64,000 bases of DNA, taken from the NCBI GenBank assembly GCA_964019135.1, contig OZ025249.1:6126039-6190038 (forward strand), given 5' to 3'. Each line of letters begins with the position of its first letter. The first letter of the stretch is position 1. Positions 25,163 to 37,610 of this stretch are shown in pieces. Position numbers and translations under genes: made by a program. This DNA is from Arenicola marina. Its lineage: Eukaryota; Annelida; Polychaeta; Arenicolidae. A model generated the notes under the pieces. The model had not been told where the DNA came from and ran no database searches. It saw nothing but the letters and a program-made list of their open reading frames with translations.

Positions 25163-28100
25163 TTACAGCCACAGGATCCTAGGGCCACAGGATCCTACAG
25201 CCACAGGATCTTACAGCCACAGGATCTTACAGCCACAGGATCCTAGGGCCACAGGATCCTACATCCACAGGATCTTACAGCCACAGGATCTTACAGCCAC
25301 AGGATCTTACAGCCACAGGATCTTACAGCCACAGGAACTTACAGCCACAGGACCCTACAGCCACAGGATCTTACAGCCAGAGGATCTTACAGCCACAGGA
25401 TCCTAGGGCCACAGGATCCTACATCCACAGGATCTTACAGCCACAGGATCTTACAGCCACAGGATCTTACAGCCACAGGATCTTACAGCCACAGGAACTT
25501 ACAGCCACAGGATCCTACATCCACAGGATCCTAGGGCCACAGGATCCTACAGCCACAGGATCTTACAGCCACAGGATCTTACAGCCACAGAAACTTACAG
25601 CCACAGGATCCTACATCCACAGGATCCTAGGGCCACAGGATCTTACAGCCACAGGATCCTACAGCCACAGGATCCACCAGCCACAGGATCTTACAGCCAC
25701 AGGATCCTAGGGCCACAGGATCTTACAGCCACAGGATCCTACAGCCACAGGATCCTACAGCCACAGGATCCTACAGCCACAGGATCTTACAGCCACAGGA
25801 TCTTACAGCCACAGGATCTTACAGCCACAGGATCCTAGGGCCACAGGATCTTACAGCCACAGGATCCTAGGGCCACAGGATCTTACAGCCACAGGATCCT
25901 AGGGCCACAGGATCTTACAGCCACAGGATCTTACAGCCACAGGATCTTACAGCCACAGGAACTTACAGCCACAGGATCCTAGGGCCACAGGGTCTTACAG
26001 CCACAGGATCTTACAGCCACAGGATCTTACAGCCACAGGATCTTACAGCCACAGGATCTTACAGCCACAGGAACTTACAGCCACAGGATGCTACATCCAC
26101 AGGATCCTACAGCCACAGGATCCTACAGCCACAGGATTTTACAGCCACAGGATCTTACAGCCACAGGAACTTACAGCCACAGGATCCTACATCCACAGGA
26201 TCCCACAGCCACAGGATCTTACAGCCACAGGATCCTACAGCCACAGGATCTTACCGCCACAGGATCTTACAGCCACAGGATCCTAGGGCCACAAGATCTT
26301 ACAGCCACAGGATCCTACAGCCACAGGATCTTACAGCCACAGGATCTTACAGCCGCAGGATCTTACAGCCACAGGATCCTAGGGCCACAGGATCTTACAG
26401 CCACAGGATCTTACAGCCACAGGATCTTACAGCCACAGGATCCTAGGGCCACAGGATCTTACAGCCACAGGATCCTAGGGCCACAGGGTCTTACAGCCAC
26501 AGAATCTTACAGCCACAGGATCTTACAGCCACAGGATCTTACAGCCACAGGATCTTACAGCCACAGGATCCTAGGGCCACAGGAACCTACAGCCACAGGA
26601 TCCTAGGGCCACAGGGTCTTACAGCCACAGGATCTTACAGCCCCAGATCTTACAGCCACAGGATCTTACAGCCACAGGATCCTAGGGCCACAGGATCTTA
26701 CAGCCACAGGATCCTAGGGCCACAGGGTCTTACAGCCACAGGATCCTACAGCCACAGAATCCTACAGCCACAGGATCCTACAGCCACAGGATCCTACAGC
26801 CACAGGATCCTAGGGCCACAGGATCTTACAGCCACAGGATCCTACAGCCACAGGATCCTACAGCCACAGGATCCGACAGCCACAGGATCCTACAGCCACA
26901 GGACCCTACAGCCACAGGATCCCACAGCCACAGGATCCTACAGCCACAGGATCTTACAGCCACAGGATCTTACAGCCACAGGATCCCGCAGCCACAGGAT
27001 CTTACAGCCACAGGCTCCTACAGCCACAGGATCCTACAACCACAGGCTCCTACAGCCACAGGCTCCTACAGCCACAAGATCCTACAGCCACAGGATCCTA
27101 CAGCCACAGGATCTTACAGCCACAGGATCCCACAGCCACAGGATCTTACAGCCACAGGCTCCTACAGCCACAGGATCCTACAACCACAGGCTCCTACAGC
27201 CACAGGCTCCTACAGCCACAAGATCCTACAGCCACAGGATCCTACAGCCACAGGATCTTACAGCCACAGGATCCCACAGCCACAGGATCTTACAGCCACA
27301 GGCTCCTACAGCCACAGGATCCTACAACCACAGGCTCCTACAGCCACAGGCTCCTACAGCCACAAGATCCTACAGCCACAGGATCCTACAACCACAGGAT
27401 CCTACAGCCACAGGATCTTACAGCCACAGGATCCCACAGCCACAGGATCTTACAGCTACAGGCTCCTACAGCCACAGGATCCTACAACCACAGGCTCCTA
27501 CAGCCACAGGCTCCTACAGCCACAGGATCCTACAGCCACAGGATCCTACATCCACAGGATCTTACAGCTACAGGATCCTACAGCCACAGGATCTTACAGC
27601 CATAGAATCCTACAACCACAGGATCCTACAGCCACAGGATCCTACAGCCACAGGATCCTACAACCACAGGCTCCTACAGCCACAGGCTCCTACAGCCACA
27701 GGCTCCTACAGCCACAGGATCCCACAGCCACAGGATCCTACAGCCACAGGATCCTACAGCCACAGGATCTTACAGCCACAGGATCCCACAGCCAAAGGAT
27801 CCTACAGCCACAGGATCCCACAGCCACAGGATCCTACAGCCACAGGATCCTACAGCCACAGGACCTTACAGCCACAGGATCCTACATCCACAGGATCCCA
27901 CAGCCACAGGATCCTACATCCACAGGATCCTACAGCCACAGGATCCTAATTCCACAGGATCCTACAACCACAGGATCCTACAGCCACAGGATCCCACAGC
28001 CACAGGATCCTACAGCCACAGGATCCGACAGCCACAGGATCCGACAGCCACAGGATCCTACAGCCACAGGATCTTACAGCCACAGGATCCTACATCCACA

Positions 28101-29320
28101 GGATCCCACAGCCACAGGATCCTACAGCCACAGGATCCTAATTCCACAGGATCCTACAACAACAGGACCCTACAGCCACAGGATCCTACAGCCACAGGAT
28201 CCTACAGCCACAGGACCCTACAGCCACAGGACCCTACAGCCACAGGACCCTACAGCCACAGGATCCTACAGCCACAGGATCCTACAGTCACAGGATCCTA
28301 CAGCCACGGGATCCTACAACCACAGGATCCTACAGCCACAGCATCCTACAGCCACAGGATCTTACAGCCATAGAATCCTACAGCCACAGGATCCTACAGC
28401 CACAGGATCCCACAGCCACAGGATCCTACAGCCACAGGATCCCACAGCCACAGGATCCTACAGCCACAGGATCCTACAGCCACAGGAACCTACAGCTACA
28501 GGATCCTACAGCCACAGGATCCTACATCCACAGGATCCTACAGCCACAGGATCCTACAGCCACAGGATCCTACAGCCACAGGATCCTACAGCCACAGGAT
28601 CCTACAGCCACAGGATCCCACAGCCACAGGCTCCTACAGCCACAGGACCCTACAGCCACAGGATCTTACAGCCACAGGATCCTAGGGCCACAGGATCCTA
28701 CAGCCACAGGATCCTACAGCCACAGGATCTCACAGCCACAGGATCCTACAGCCACAGGATCTCACAGCCACAGGATCCTACAGCCACAGGATCCCACAGC
28801 CACAGGATCCTACAGCCACAGGATCCTACATCCACAGGATCCTACAGCCACAGGATCTCACAGCCACAGGATCCTACAGCCACAGGATCCCACAGCCACA
28901 GGATCCTACAGCCACAGGATCCTACATCCACAGGACCCTACAGCCACAGGATCCTACAGCCACAGGATCCTACATCCACGGGATCCTACAGCCACAGGAT
29001 CCCACAGCCACAGGATCCTACAGCCACAGGATCCTACAGCCACAGGATCCTACATCCACAGGATCCTACAGCCACAGGATCCCACAGCCACAGGATCTCA
29101 CAGCCACAGGATCCAACAGCCACAGGATCCCACAGCCACAGGATCCCACAGCCACAGGATCCTACATCCACAGGATCCCACAGCCACAGGATCCTACAGC
29201 CACAGGATCCCACAGCCACAGGATCCTACAGCCACAGGATCCCACAGCCACAGGATCCTTCAGCCACAGGATCCCACAGCCACAGGATCCCACAGCCACA
29301 GGATCCTACATCCACAGGAT
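25163..29320. repeat. 16-bp minisatellite, about 260 copies
   Basis: The core CCACAGGATC recurs every 16 bp with a variable remainder: CTACAG, TTACAG, CTAGGG, CCACAG or CTACAT. CTAGGG and TTACAG variants dominate 25.2-26.9 kb. CTACAG and CCACAG variants and a repeated multi-unit block with CTCCTACAGCC dominate from about 27.0 kb. Most units contain a GGATCC palindrome. The array is entirely inside an intron of the minus-strand gene. The open frames at 26088-26606 (+) and 29034-29219 (-) are artefacts: three 16-bp units give a 16-residue period. Confidence 0.97.
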
Positions 29321-29468
29321 TCAGCCGACTGTGGCATGACACGCACGTTTAACACCATGGAACAATGAGTTGATGTTGATCTATGTACAACATGCATAAG
29401 TGATTAGACTAATTGTTATGAGTTATGCGGACTACACAGTGACATATATTAGTCATACAGACGGCCGG

Positions 29469-29656
29469 GTCAGTCCACGGCGCGGGTGTCAGGTTAGTCC
29501 AGCACGTGTTCAGGTTAGTCCAGCACGTGTTCAGGTTAGTCCAGCACGTGTTCAGGTTAGTCCAGCACGTGTTCAGGTTAGTCCAGCACGTGTTCAGGTT
29601 AGTCCAGCACGTGTTTAGGTTAGTCCAGCGCGTGTTTAGGTTAGTCCAGCACATAG
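29469..29656. repeat. 21-bp tandem repeat, about eight copies, each carrying a CACGTG E-box
   Basis: CAGGTTAGTCCAGCACGTGTT repeats with a 21-bp period. Six units carry a perfect CACGTG E-box, one has CGCGTG, and the edge units are degenerate. It is intronic, about 320 bp downstream (in the minus-strand transcript) of the candidate mini-exon at 29973. Confidence 0.9.
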
Positions 29657-29972
29657 GTATTACCACTTCTCCAGGGAGGGGCGACGGCGGACGGTCTGAG
29701 GCCGTTTGCGGGGCCTGAACGGAAGTTACACCTCTATTAGTACTAGAATATGACATACGGGTTATTCGGCTTAATTTATATCCATGTCCGACATGGATGG
29801 TGTGAAATCTTATACTGTATTGGCGTAAACAAACAACATAAAGTATATTGTGAATTCCGAATAATGAAGTTAGTTGAGGTAGCCACGTTTCGATAATATA
29901 GTTATGCATGCATATTAAGTGAATTGATATATTCCCGCCCTCTCCAGTAATCGCTTGAGTTGGGTCACTTAC

Positions 29973-30005
29973 CATGTCCCCATCCTCACTTGGTACCTGC
30001 GAAGT
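29973..30005 (-). CDS. Candidate 33-bp mini-exon, possibly alternatively spliced
   Basis: A very strong acceptor (C-run, ACTCAG; AG at 30007-30006) and a consensus donor ATG|GTAAGTGA (intron from 29972) enclose 33 bp. In the phase imposed by the flanking exons it encodes LRRYQVRMGT plus parts of two codons. Because 33 is a multiple of 3, including or skipping it keeps the frame, as expected for a cassette exon. A second in-frame AG (TTCGCAG) would give 25 bp and break the frame. The encoded peptide is unremarkable, so confidence rests on the splice signals. Confidence 0.45.
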
Positions 30006-30253
30006 CTGAGTGGGGGGGGGGGGGAAGAGCAAGAGCAATATGATTAAAATTATTACATATATATTATAAAACATTTATTGATGAAGAAAACATTATGTAC
30101 TTTTTAACAGCGTCACGAGACGTATTTATATTTGTAGTATTATGAATTCATTAATAAATTTAAACGTCAATAATAGCATTCTGCTGATGTAGATTGTACC
30201 GCAACTAGAAGTACCTGGTCGACACAATTGGTGTTAGATTGACAGTTACTTAC

Positions 30254-30328
30254 TTTGGCGGAGGGCCTGGTGCGGGTGGTGGGGGCGGCGGGGGTGCGGG
30301 GTGTTCGGCAATGAACTCGTCCATCCGC
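30254..30328 (-). CDS. Cytoplasmic-tail exon, acidic then polyproline
   Basis: This 75-bp exon lies between TGTGTGACAG (AG at 30330-30329) and CCAAA|GTAAGTAA (intron from 30253). It encodes RMDEFIAEHPAPPPPPPPAP followed by GPPP and the first two bases of the next codon. The polyproline stretch is a potential SH3, WW or EVH1 ligand. Its incoming base completes the AG|G codon left by the exon at 35725, and its outgoing two bases are completed by the exons downstream, so phase is conserved on both sides. Confidence 0.73.
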
Positions 30329-30330
30329 CT

Positions 30331-33300
30331 GTCACACAATATCCGGTTATTCACACGCTCCAGTCGTTCACATGGTATGAGATACGGGATACAGGGAACA
30401 CGGTAACGGGCAGAACACGCGCCAATACACCCAGGAACCAACGCTCCGGGTCATAGTTGCAATAAATTAATATTCGCAAATATCTATAAATATGTGACCC
30501 AAATTTATAGGTGCTGTAAATTGTATATTGGGTCATTCTAAATGTTGGATAACGTGGGATTCAATGTAACCCCATGGCGGGAGGTGGGGGGGGGGCGGAG
30601 GCACTTAGGGAAGTTGTCTCTTATTTTTAGGTAGAATTGAAGTAAACTAACAAATACTAATCACTTTATTCACAGACGATAAAGATAAAAACGTTACAAT
30701 TCAAACAAGCATTACATTGTAGCTTCCTGCTCAGATGCATTTCTGAGTGAAAGAATCACATCCCTGATACGGGCTGCCATCGTTCACACTACCGACGCCA
30801 CAGCCAGCAATGTCAGGCAAAATATTATTATTATTATTACCAATGGCTTTCTATAGCGACAAATCCCTAATCCGTTCATTGACGCTGTACATGGATCGGA
30901 CCAGGCGCTATACCCAATATACCGGCTGATCTTTAACATGGCATAGGTAGCTAACTGAACTAACAAATATATACACAATTAATAATCTTCATCGATTATT
31001 AATAAGTTACTTCTTGAAGTGGTTGATATTTACGCTGGGTGGGCGGACGGTTGAAGCAAGCAAGGATCCCTTATTTGTTCCAATTGGCAGAGGAAACACG
31101 GGTATAGGGCTTGAGGAGTAGCCACGTGGCTCACTATATCTACCACAACAAAGATTGCTTCTCCGTATCTATCACAACAAACAAGCGGCTGCAGCAGAGG
31201 ACGAGGAAAGCATGAACACGGAAACTGCGCAGAGAGGCAAACAAAATACTGGGTATTTATATTGAAGTGATTCTGGTATTATGTTACATTATTTCTCTAC
31301 AGCTTGTGATTTCAAATTACAGGCCGAGGTGTATGAACCCACATTATCCAGAGTTCAATACCTGTAATGCTTGTAACTTGTCTACCCGTCCGTGGAATAA
31401 TATACCCGACTCGACTTTCATTAAAGAGATGTGAAAGCTGATTTCTTTTTCAAAGATCTATATGACAACTGTCGTTTGCTGATGAACACATCAAAAGCGA
31501 AAAAAAAGTTGGAGTCATTTGAGAGTAAACATAGCAGTTTGTACTCAAGCTCAACAGACTGATATTTTACGACGACACTGATGACACTAATGATACTAAT
31601 GACACAAGAGGATGATACCTACTAAGTAGCGAGGAATAATAGATAGGAAAACACTTCTCGGACAGCGCCAACATATAAAAGAAATTGCGCCAGGGATCTC
31701 AGCGAGAGTTCAACGGTGGTTTGCTGTTTCATAGAGATTGTGACTCCTCGCCTGGAGTCAGCACATAGAAAGCACTAGACGACTCGGTATCTAGGTGTCT
31801 AATCTTCACTCTCCCTGTGAGAGAACAAACCTAGGCGGTCGTGGGTCCGGGGCAGGCAAATAGCTCCTCTTTGGCTCAGGGGGCGGAGAGGATGGGGGCG
31901 AAAAGCGCCTCTCACCCTCTTGGAACCGTCTATGGTGGGCATTGATTATATTGAGATGCCTTCAATGTATTTATGGCATAGGGATACATGATGAACGGAT
32001 GCGACGCTAATAATTTTTACGCCAATGAACGTCAGATGCCCATAACCGATGATTTACTGGTTTATTTAATGATATTACTCATATATCATTGGTAATAATT
32101 GTAAGGGCTTAAGAGATCAATTTATCAATCTATTTCGTGGGTTATGGGAAGACGGCAATTACTGTGATTTCTCGGTATTCAGTTATTTCGGGATTACTCT
32201 TGTTCAGTTTGAGGTACATCCTATCTGATTGGCCACATGATAAATACGTCACATGCACGTGAGCTGACTATTTACGCACCTCTTTTCCACCACCTCCACA
32301 TGTTCCGTGCTCTCAACCTGGTCGAAATATAGACTGGAGGAAGAAAGACATCACTCAATGAAAAGGTTAAGTAAACGGGTGTGACATGGGTCAGCGAGTG
32401 CCGTCGCCGAACACCGTCCATGCCTGCCGCGAAGTGCGTGGGATGCCGCGAGACTTGAACGAGACAAAGGTCAAGGTGGGCGTCATGTCTTCGCGACACA
32501 GACGCGCTGGACAAAGCAAATGTCACTCTAGTGGGAAAAGAGGGCACGATTAATACATGCTTCACAAGGCGCGACGCCGTAAAACAAGGTTGGTAGGTGC
32601 GAAGGTCTAATTCTTGCTGGCCGCTGTAATGTTGCAGACATGCAGTTACACCTTGGTGCCGATGTCGAGAGGCTGTCGTCATCACTCATAATAAAGGGCA
32701 ATGCAGTCTAGAGGGGGTCAACTATAATGGTGAAATAATAAGAACATAAGATAATTTACATAAATAATGAATACGATATAATCCATGTTCCCTGTCGGTG
32801 CATCTTGGCTGCAAAGCCTTCAAATCTAAAACAGAGTGAAACATTATAGTAGTCGTTAAGTGGTTAAAATTAGAACACAAAAGCGATGACAAGTGTCAGA
32901 ACGTCAAAGCGCAGAAGGTGAGAAGCCTGAGTTAGCAAATAGAAGAGTTCATTAAAATCACATTCTTGAGTAAAGAAAATATACCTGAGAAGATTTAGTA
33001 GTTTGCTGTTAATCGTATTAAAGTTTTACATTTTATTGTGATTTATTTGTATTTATTCAGAATATGTTTTATATTTGATGGTGCTGTACTGGTATTTATT
33101 GAGAACATCTTTATATTTGACGGTGATGTACTTGATGACGTGTATTGCGCGTGGTGTCAGAACAGTCACGTGATGAGGAAAGGGTTGTTCCTTGTAAGTG
33201 GCCGTTGGATGAGGCCTTACGCTAGGCCCGGGCTACATGGCCACACCAAGCAGAGGGTTCCTTATTGACGGAGAACCCTCTCCACGTGAGACCTGCATGA

Positions 33301-35140
33301 GCCATTGTTTGCACACTGTGGCCATTCCCTACCATGGCCTCCCATCATAATAATCATATGTTGATTCAGTTGCAGTCGCTTCGAAGACCCTTCGCCGGGC
33401 TTTTTAACCATGTGACCCACCCATCGTGCATTTTGGGCGGGGTGGCTTTCGCGTTCCCGTTATGGGCGGCTACAGATAGAGACACCGCCCATGTTGAAAA
33501 AATACTCGTATCCGTCCACCCCCCCCCCCCCGCCCCCCCTCCGTACCCCCCTTCCCCGTGAGCTACCATACAGCCACGCCTGAGTGACGCCACCTTGTTC
33601 ACGCCTATGTTCATGCTGAGGCAACCAGGGGACATCCAGCCCGCTGATACACCCACGCCATCCGACGGCCTGTAAACCCCAACACTGGCGTGGCACGTCA
33701 CGGGCTCTGATCATAGTGACGTCATTGCCACGGTAGAGTGTAAACACCGGTTACATAATAATTAGGGGGCATACATTTTTTGCTAAGGGTTTGAACCACC
33801 GTTATGATATCACTTTGTGGTCAATGTCCCCCAATGTCTCCAATTCATCCTTTTCATTTGTGTGGATATAGAACATTCTGCTGTGAGAATCAATGACGCT
33901 CTAAAAGAATAGATGAGATATTCCCTATTATAGGATTCAGGGTTAGGCGTGGAACTTACTGGTTTTGGCCATCTTTAGTTCTCACCGAATAGCTGAAATC
34001 ATTACAGACGTGGTTTAAGCATATGTACACACGCCTTTTCCACGATACTGGTTGTAATGAGAGCTCTCTCATACTCATACAATTACAATAGTACATCACG
34101 TGCAGTGCCTTTACTTTCTTTTCCTGTGCTGTGGAACCTTTGAGGGTCCGTCCAACCGTTGCATGCACATCCGTCTGGATGTCAGTCTGACGCATGCTTG
34201 CGAAAACCGGCTAGCGAGTCTCAATACATCACCCAGCACCGACCTAGTTCAGGACTACTTTACAGGTAAGGAAACCCCGGAAGTGCCAGAGACCACCATT
34301 CTGATACCATTTGTGTTCCCATATATGGGGAGACAGAAAGAACACCGCTGACAACGTAGAAGCAAAACCCTTTGTAACTTTTTACCTTGTTTCATTAGAT
34401 TAAATACAATACCAACCCCGTTCCCCACACAAGGGAATTGCAGTAATAAAGCAAGGCTTTGAGCAAACAATTTAAGCACGTCATACCAGCATAATATTGA
34501 CTCGTTTAATTGAGGGAATGGACAAGACATGGAGACAAAGCCTCGGAATGGGAAAGCCGCATCCGCTAGCACCGACGTCCCAGACATGGCAATCAACGAG
34601 GGAAATGAGCACGAAACAGTACCGGAAGAAGGACAAGGGGTCTGATTCATAAACCTCACGTAACGGATGAAATCTGGCAGGCCCCAGGGAGAAAAGATTC
34701 TTGGAAATGTCATGCTTAATTTGCCATCCCAGGGCTGGTATTCATAATCCACATTTAGCTTACGCCTCACATTTCCAGGGGATCGTTTCATTAGGAAGTC
34801 GAAAGAAGCGTTTTCCAGATAGCGCTAGGATGCAACCATCTGGAATTTGATTTCCATCCAATATCATTCAAATGAACGTTTGCAATAAATTAGTGATACA
34901 TGTTATTGAACTATCTTGGGCCCGGTAGTATCAGGTTTAATTATTACAATATCTCAGTGAGAGAGTCCTGGCGTAATAACTGGGGTACATCAACTCACAC
35001 CTGGAAGAGTGTAGATGCCGTATCTGTTGCCACTGCCATAGGCCCAATCTGGGCCTTCCAAGTCATACGCGTAAACTACGTGGTGTTATGAACACGGCCC
35101 CAGGGCCGCATCCGAACCACCCCAGCCCCAGATCCATGTC
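30331..35140 (-). other. Intron of the membrane protein gene (about 5.4 kb in total)
   Basis: No phase-compatible exon was found. Open frames of 137 codons (32272-32685, minus) and 178 codons (34255-34791, minus) have no recognisable domain and no matching splice sites. A 9-bp stem AGAGGGTTC / GAACCCTCT (33252-33260 and 33273-33281) with a 12-nt loop is present, as are a poly-C run near 33520 and TATTCATAA phrases at 34650-34740 that may be repeat relics. Confidence 0.4.
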
Positions 35141-35144
35141 AGGA

Positions 35145-35635
35145 TCAGGACCAGGATCAAAAACAGGACCGGGACCAGGATTAAAAACAGGACCAGAACC
35201 AGAATCAGAAACAGGACCGGAACCAGGATTACAAACATGACCAGGAGCAGAAACATGACCAAGACCAGGATCAGAAACATTACCAGGACCAGGATCAGGA
35301 TCAAAAACAGGACCGGGACCAGGACCAGATTCATGACCAGGACCAGGATCAGAAACAGGACCGGAACCAGGATTAAAAACAGGACCAGGAACAGGATCAG
35401 AAACAGGACCGGAACCAGGATTAGAAACATGACCAGGACCAGAAACATGACCAAGACCAGGATCAGAAACATTACCAGGACCAGGATCAGGATCAAAAAC
35501 AGGACCGGGACCAGGACCAGATTCATGACCAGGACCAGGATCAGAAACATTACCAGGACCGGGACCAGGATCAAAAATAGGACCAGGACCAGGATCAGAA
35601 ACATGACCAGGACCTGGACCAGGCTATGAAGCAGG
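35145..35635. repeat. Hexamer-based (GACCAG/GATCAG) minisatellite with 192-bp higher-order duplication
   Basis: Six-base units GACCAG, GATCAG, AACCAG and AAACAG follow one another. The block beginning AAACATGACCAAGACCAGG at about 35251 recurs at about 35443, so a 192-bp segment was duplicated. It lies in the intron just downstream of the exon ending at 35725. The Val/Leu and Thr/Arg frames it creates are artefacts. Confidence 0.92.
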
Positions 35636-35724
35636 ATCGGTATTATGAAATAGGGTCAAGATATGAAACCGGACCACGAGTAATATTGAGACATCACACC
35701 GTCCTGTTGTTTTTCAACGTCTAC

Positions 35725-35952
35725 CTCTTCTTGGGCAGACTTTGACTCCTGGTGAAGATGGTCGGCGGCATTACCTCCTGCCGCAAGGTGGGAGGTGGGG
35801 TGGAAGCCCGCAGAGTTGGGGGAGGGGTCGCCCTCAGGGTGGGAGGCGGAGTGGACCTGAGGGTGGGCGGGGGTGTGGCCCGCAGTACCTCGACATGTGA
35901 CCGGGTCGCTATGTCTGGTCTGTGGTGTCTGACCACGTGCACGTTCTCCACC
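35725..35952 (-). CDS. Cytoplasmic-tail exon with four TPPPTLR repeats
   Basis: This 228-bp exon lies between CCACTCACAG (AG at 35954-35953) and AAGAG|GTAGAC (intron from 35724). It encodes VENVHVVRHHRPDIATRSHV, then four near-identical copies of ATPPPTLR (the last ASTPPPTLR), then EVMPPTIFTRSQSLPKK. The repeats are a coding minisatellite of 24-27 bp. SP/TP and polyproline character suggests protein-interaction or phosphorylation sites. Its phase agrees with the transmembrane exon upstream (TG|G) and the 30254 exon downstream (AG|G). A second in-phase acceptor 18 bp upstream (GCCATTGCCAG, exon from 35970) would add six residues, so NAG-type alternative splicing is possible. The longer frame in another phase is a shadow. 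Confidence 0.73.
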
Positions 35953-36019
35953 CTGTGAGTGGACGGGTAGCTGGCAATGGCCGCCCGGGAGAAACAACAC
36001 GTGATGATCGGCAGAACCA

Positions 36020-36430
36020 GAACGGTCAACACAAATCACTGCTGAAGCCATATCACTGTCAATGGCTCCCTATATCACTGCTGAAGCCATATCACTCTCA
36101 ATGGCTCACTATATCACTGCTGAAGCCATATCACTGACAACGGCCACAAGATATCACTGCTGAAGTCACATCGCTGACAATGACCGCAACAGATCACTGT
36201 TGACTGTTGAAGCCATATCATTGAAAAATTGCCATAATATATCATTGCTAAAGACATATCACTGACAATGGCCACAACAAATCACTGTTGTGGCCGTATC
36301 TCAAAGAAAACGGTCCCAACAGATCACTGTTGAAGCTCTATCAGAAAAGTAAGCCACAACAGATCCCTGGTGAAGCCATATCACAGAGACAACTGCAACC
36401 ACAGATCACTGTTGAAGCCATATCATATTG
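36020..36430. repeat. 39-bp tandem repeat, decaying
   Basis: GCTGAAGCCATATCACTGTC begins at 36041 and recurs at 36080 and 36119 (39-bp period). Units become more diverged towards 36430 (GTTGAAGCCATATCA, CACAACAGATCACTG). It sits just upstream (in the transcript) of the exon starting at 35952. Confidence 0.85.
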
Positions 36431-37447
36431 AAGAAATACAAACAATAAACTGCGTTGTTAGCCACGAACTAAGTTAGTGCATACAATTATCATATGATTA
36501 CAGTATTATGTTATTAGCGTTAATAATAAGCAGGGCATTAGTACAATTATTCAGCTTCATAAATACAACGTTAATCGGTGTAAATACTGGTTATTATATT
36601 AGTTCTTGTTTAAAAACAACTTCGATAACAGTATTATGATAAATACCATACGTAATCAAATAATTTGGAAAGCGTTGCAAATTCCATAAAACCTGTCGAA
36701 AAACACTGGGAAAACAGAAACTGTCATGTGTTGCCTGGAGGCCTCTCTGTATGCGGTCTCACCTCCGGATCTCGTGAATGGACGAGTTGTCACGTCTCCG
36801 ACCATACTCCTCAACCTTCTCAATAATGGGTTCTCGTATGTAGCTACGTACGCCACGAGAGTATGGTAATGTATGAACACGTGACAAGTCATCACAAATA
36901 AGCACAAGACACTAGTTATCAAAGACTAGCACAATTTAGCGATTTTTAATATATCACTGAATAATGAGGACAATCGCATGAGTCTTTTATGGTCCACATG
37001 CATGTTAATTTAGATGCAATAAATTATTAACATAAGAAGCTTCAAGCATAATATTTAGTTTCACTTCAATAAAACCTTTAAGTTAGTCTATATGTATTCG
37101 GTCATGTATAATGAAAACATACCGCTTTCCTTTTATTGTTTTTTGACCCCGAAATTCTTCGCTCCTGAAGTAAAATAATATATATATATATATATATATT
37201 AGTCAAAATGTGGAAATATTAACCATCTAATGAAAAATTGTCAACCTCAGATTTGTTGTTCTGGTTAACATTTTTCTGGAGCCACTTTGCGATTCAGAAA
37301 CAAGTACCATTAGAAAGAATAATGCTTGTGCCTTATTTATATACGAATGACGTACAATTCTTAGCGGAAAACAACAGTACATGTTTTGGAAAACAAATTC
37401 TGTACGACTCGGTAAGTTAATCAATTAATAATTCAGGGATAACTTAC
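36431..37447 (-). other. Intron between transmembrane exon and tail exon
   Basis: AT-rich sequence with a (TA)n run at about 37177-37200. No exon is visible apart from those listed. Confidence 0.45.
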
Positions 37448-37610
37448 CATTTATCTTTGACGACATCGCCACCAGAAGTCATAAGTTTCTCGCGGACGTT
37501 AGTGCGCTTGCGCAGCCGTCGCGAGAGGAAGACGAAGAAGACGATCAGGACGACGAGAACGATTAACCCCAACACTCCGCCGGCAATGGCTCCGATAACG
37601 AGCGGCTCCA
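37448..37610 (-). CDS. Transmembrane exon of a single-pass type I membrane protein
   Basis: This 163-bp exon lies between CTCTGTTTCCAG (AG at 37612-37611) and AAATG|GTAAGTTA (intron from 37447). It encodes EPLVIGAIAGGVLGL, then IVLVVLIVFFVFL, a membrane segment of about 25 residues containing GxxxG-like AIAGG. The basic stop-transfer SRRLRKR follows, then TNVREKLMTSGGDVVKDK. The positive charges after the segment place the Pro-rich tail in the cytoplasm. The exon starts with two bases that complete the G left by the 43920 exon (GTG, Val) and ends with two bases (TG) completed to TGG (Trp) by the 35952 acceptor. The first 47 nt of this exon, with its acceptor, are repeated in the 107-bp array just upstream. 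Confidence 0.8.

Noticed and set aside
26088..26606. 172-codon SYSHRILQPQDLTATG-type frame
   Set aside because: Artefact of the 16-bp array (three units give a 16-residue period).
32272..32685. 137-codon minus-strand frame
   Set aside because: No domain or splice context; phase is incompatible with neighbouring exons.
34255..34791. 178-codon minus-strand frame inside the intron
   Set aside because: No recognisable domain, no splice sites in the phase required by the flanking exons, and an ordinary length for chance in this much sequence.
35086..35629. Hydrophobic Val/Leu frame (minus) and Thr/Arg frame (plus) suggesting a membrane protein
   Set aside because: Both are readings of the GACCAG/GATCAG hexamer repeat.
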